NCBI GenBank assembly: GCA_003235435.1 | Contig: QJWF01000163.1 | Coordinates: forward strand, 1 to 6,386 | DNA: 6,386 nt | Origin: Nitrosomonadales bacterium | GTDB lineage: Bacteria; Pseudomonadota; Gammaproteobacteria; Burkholderiales; Gallionellaceae | Direction: 5' to 3' | Shown here: positions 4,287 to 6,386 of the stretch, in pieces | Position numbering within the stretch: the stretch's first letter is position 1 | Layout: every line of letters starts with the position of its first letter | The notes under the pieces: model-generated | What the model was told of the DNA's origin: nothing | Seen by the model: the letters and a program-made list of their open reading frames with translations, nothing else | Database searches by the model: none | Position numbers and translations under genes: made by a program

Positions 4287-6386
4287 ATCGCCTCCTCACG
4301 CTGGCGCAGCGCCCGCCACATCCATATGCCGAACAGCAGCAACGCTCCTGCCCCAACCCAAAGCGGCCACATTGCCGGCTGGTTCCATTCACGGCGCATC
4401 TTTTCGCGCTGCGAGGCGTCCACGCGCCAGTATTTGAGTTTGTTGTTCGCCATGATGTTTGACTTGACGTTGTGCAGCCAGCCGTGCTGCAACACGTAAT
4501 TCTTGGGGTGGTATCCCCACAGCCAGGGCGAATCGCGGCGAATGATTTCCAGCATCCTGTCGATGATGGCCTGTCGCTCAGGACTGTTTTCCATGTTCTT
4601 CATCTGCTCGAACAACTTGTCATATTCCGGATTGCTGTAGTTCGATGCATTCTCTCCGCCCTTGCCCACTTTGGCTTGAGCGCTATGCAGCAGAAACAGA
4701 AAATTTTCCGGATCGGGATAGTCGGCATTCCAGCCCCAGTAGAACATCTGCGTGTCGCCCTTGCGTATCTTGTCCTGAAAACGGTTGTAGTCGGTACTTC
4801 GCGCGACAAACTGCACGTTGATCTTGTCAAACTGCTTGCGCAGCCAATCGAGCCGGGACTTGCTGCCCACGCCGGTTGCGGTGGTGTCCAGATTGATCAC
4901 CAGCGGTTGGCGGGTCTGTACATCAAGGCCGTTCGGATAGCCCGCTTCGGCCAGCAGGCGTTTGGCTTCTGCTATCGATTTGCGTTTTGGCGCTCCGTCA
5001 ACCCAGTCATATACATATCGGTTGATTCCGGCTTCGCCCTCGCGGTAACCGAAGATGCCGGGTGGAATCGGGGATTGTGCCGGGATGCCGCGGCCGTTGG
5101 CAAAGATAGAAACGAACTCCTCGAAATCCACCGCGATTGCGATCGCCCGCCGCAATTTTCTGGAACGTTCGGATCTGCCCCGACAGGAATTTTGATCAAC
5201 TCCTTGCTCAGGTGAGGCAGATGGGCGGCAGCTCCCGCAATCGGCTGGCTTCGCCAGTAATGTGTCGCAACCGCCGCCACCCACTACCGGGTCCAGCCAG
5301 TTGAAACCGGTGTACATCGTCGACGTTGCTACCGAAGTCGATAGCGTGATGCCCTGCGCCTTCATCGCATTTGTCACGGCAGCCTCTCCGCTCACGCTGA
5401 CCTGTACCGCCTGATCGAAACTGTCCGAACTGATTCCCGAGGCATCATAATAGCCCTGCAGGAATTTATTCCAGTACGGTATAGTCTCTTTCTCGAGGCT
5501 GAACACCACCTTGTCGATCAGAGGCAGCTGTTTTCCGGCATCGGCAAGCAGGCCGGCCTGTGCATCGCCAAGATCGCCTTCTGCAGGAAAGGTCTCGCTG
5601 TCGTAATAAGGATTGCGGCTCAACACCATGCGCAGGTTGGGATCGTTCTCCGAAAGAAAATACGGCCCGCTGCCCACCGGCCACCAGTCCAGTGTCAGGT
5701 TGCGTTCGCGCATTCCGGGCTGCGCGTAGAACCTCTCGGCCTCCTGAGGCATCGGCGCAAAGAACGGCATCGCCAGCCAGTAGGCGAACTGCGGATACTT
5801 GCCGTGTATCGTGATGCGGTAAGTAGTGTCGTCCACCACTTGCACGCCCGGAAGCGGGTAACTATTCAGATCAAGGAACGCTTCGGGGTCTTTCTGAACT
5901 GCCATTTGCAGCATGGCGGCATAGTCCTTCAGGCCGACGATATATTCGCTCATCACCCCGAAGATAGGCTGATGCAACTGGGGATTCGCGAGGCGCTTGA
6001 TCTGGTATGCATAGTCCGCGGCGGTGACCTCGCGGGTGCCGGTTCTGGAAAAATCACGAAGAGAGTAAACCGACGAGAGATCGCCGGCTGCAAGATTCAT
6101 ATTCTCCGGCACGAAAGCCGGATGAGGCTGATAGCGCATGTTCGGCTTGATGCGTATCTCGTACACGCTGAATGCGATCCGCTCCGCCGGAGCATCGTCA
6201 GGGAGAGGGCGATTGCGATTATCCAGATAACGCACTGTCGGCATCTGTGCGGCCGCCAGCGGAACCAGTTGATAGGGGCGTTTCAGGTAATGGTATTGCA
6301 GCGGGGGAGCATAGATCTGTGCCAGGAACTCATACTCGTTCTCGCTGTATGCCTGCGCGGGATCGAGATGTTTGGGCCGCTCGGTG
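4283..6386 (-). CDS. Family 5 solute-binding protein, 5' end missing, C-terminal membrane anchor
   Basis: Substrate-capturing component of the importer whose permeases follow it. The frame stays open from an internal Met (6244) to the window edge. The 47 codons before that Met read as family sequence (for example PKHLDPAQAYSENEYEF and YHYLKRPYQLVP), so the true start and any signal peptide lie beyond 6386. Family 5 landmarks, numbered from the internal Met, are VTAADYAYQIKRLANP (73-88), PVGSGPYFLSENDP (189-202), KLRRAIAIAVDFEEF (363-377) with PIPPGIFGY soon after, AKRLLAEAGYPNG and MFYWGWNADYPDPENF. Residues about 625-642 form a hydrophobic helix followed by RALRQREEAI, predicting a C-terminal inner-membrane anchor with a cytoplasmic tail. 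Residues 325-355 form an odd stretch holding all four cysteines of the visible protein, inserted between LDPVVGG and SERSRKLRR; this may be an insertion or a pair of frameshifts. The ligand is not identifiable; oligopeptide binding is the family default. Confidence 0.93.
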   Translation of the reverse strand, partial: TERPKHLDPAQAYSENEYEFLAQIYAPPLQYHYLKRPYQLVPLAAAQMPTVRYLDNRNRPLPDDAPAERIAFSVYEIRIKPNMRYQPHPAFVPENMNLAAGDLSSVYSLRDFSRTGTREVTAADYAYQIKRLANPQLHQPIFGVMSEYIVGLKDYAAMLQMAVQKDPEAFLDLNSYPLPGVQVVDDTTYRITIHGKYPQFAYWLAMPFFAPMPQEAERFYAQPGMRERNLTLDWWPVGSGPYFLSENDPNLRMVLSRNPYYDSETFPAEGDLGDAQAGLLADAGKQLPLIDKVVFSLEKETIPYWNKFLQGYYDASGISSDSFDQAVQVSVSGEAAVTNAMKAQGITLSTSVATSTMYTGFNWLDPVVGGGGCDTLLAKPADCGSCRPSASPEQGVDQNSCRGRSERSRKLRRAIAIAVDFEEFVSIFANGRGIPAQSPIPPGIFGYREGEAGINRYVYDWVDGAPKRKSIAEAKRLLAEAGYPNGLDVQTRQPLVINLDTTATGVGSKSRLDWLRKQFDKINVQFVARSTDYNRFQDKIRKGDTQMFYWGWNADYPDPENFLFLLHSAQAKVGKGGENASNYSNPEYDKLFEQMKNMENSPERQAIIDRMLEIIRRDSPWLWGYHPKNYVLQHGWLHNVKSNIMANNKLKYWRVDASQREKMRREWNQPAMWPLWVGAGALLLFGIWMWRALRQREEAI

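Noticed and set aside
4472..5215. A 247-codon open frame on the plus strand, antisense to the binding-protein gene
   Set aside because: It lies wholly opposite a clearly conserved coding region, shows no family motif, and mirrors GC-biased codon use on the other strand.
5245..5257. Small hairpin CTGGC-TTC-GCCAG inside the odd segment of the binding-protein gene
   Set aside because: Five base pairs in GC-rich DNA is expected by chance; no flanking repeats or other sign of a mobile element.
1954..6386. Naming the transporter genes dpp, opp or yej
   Set aside because: The family is clear but the substrate and orthology are not; the anchored receptor and missing ATPase differ from those operons.

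Overview
The window carries six protein-coding genes in two convergent transcription units and almost no non-coding DNA. Moderately GC-rich codon use, a GAF-GGDEF signalling protein and a Gram-negative style peptide-type ABC importer suggest a proteobacterium. The style of the proteins recalls beta-proteobacteria of the Gallionella/Sideroxydans/Nitrosomonadales kind, but that is an impression from memory, not a search result.

Plus strand, 88-1946: a GAF-GGDEF diguanylate cyclase (TTG start after a strong Shine-Dalgarno), a hot-dog thioesterase closely resembling fluoroacetyl-CoA thioesterase FlK, and a VOC (glyoxalase/dioxygenase-fold) protein. The gaps are 2 bp and 24 bp, so they are probably co-transcribed. 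A shared job for signalling protein, thioesterase and VOC protein is not evident from sequence; only the close packing is.

Minus strand, 6386 down to 1954: a family 5 (oligopeptide-type) solute-binding protein whose 5' end lies outside the window, then a DppB/YejB-type permease, then a DppC/YejE-type permease. Both junctions are 4-bp ATGA overlaps, so the three genes are one translationally coupled operon. No ATP-binding subunit is in the window. It must be encoded upstream of the binding protein or elsewhere. The binding protein has a C-terminal membrane helix and an unusual cysteine-containing segment; the second permease has a long N-terminal extension with a predicted periplasmic domain.

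The two units meet tail to tail with only 7 bp between stop codons. I see no tRNA, rRNA, CRISPR array, insertion sequence or phage gene, and no convincing new system. The items most worth checking are the cysteine segment of the binding protein (real insertion or paired frameshifts) and the FlK-like thioesterase with Met in place of the Phe36 gate.
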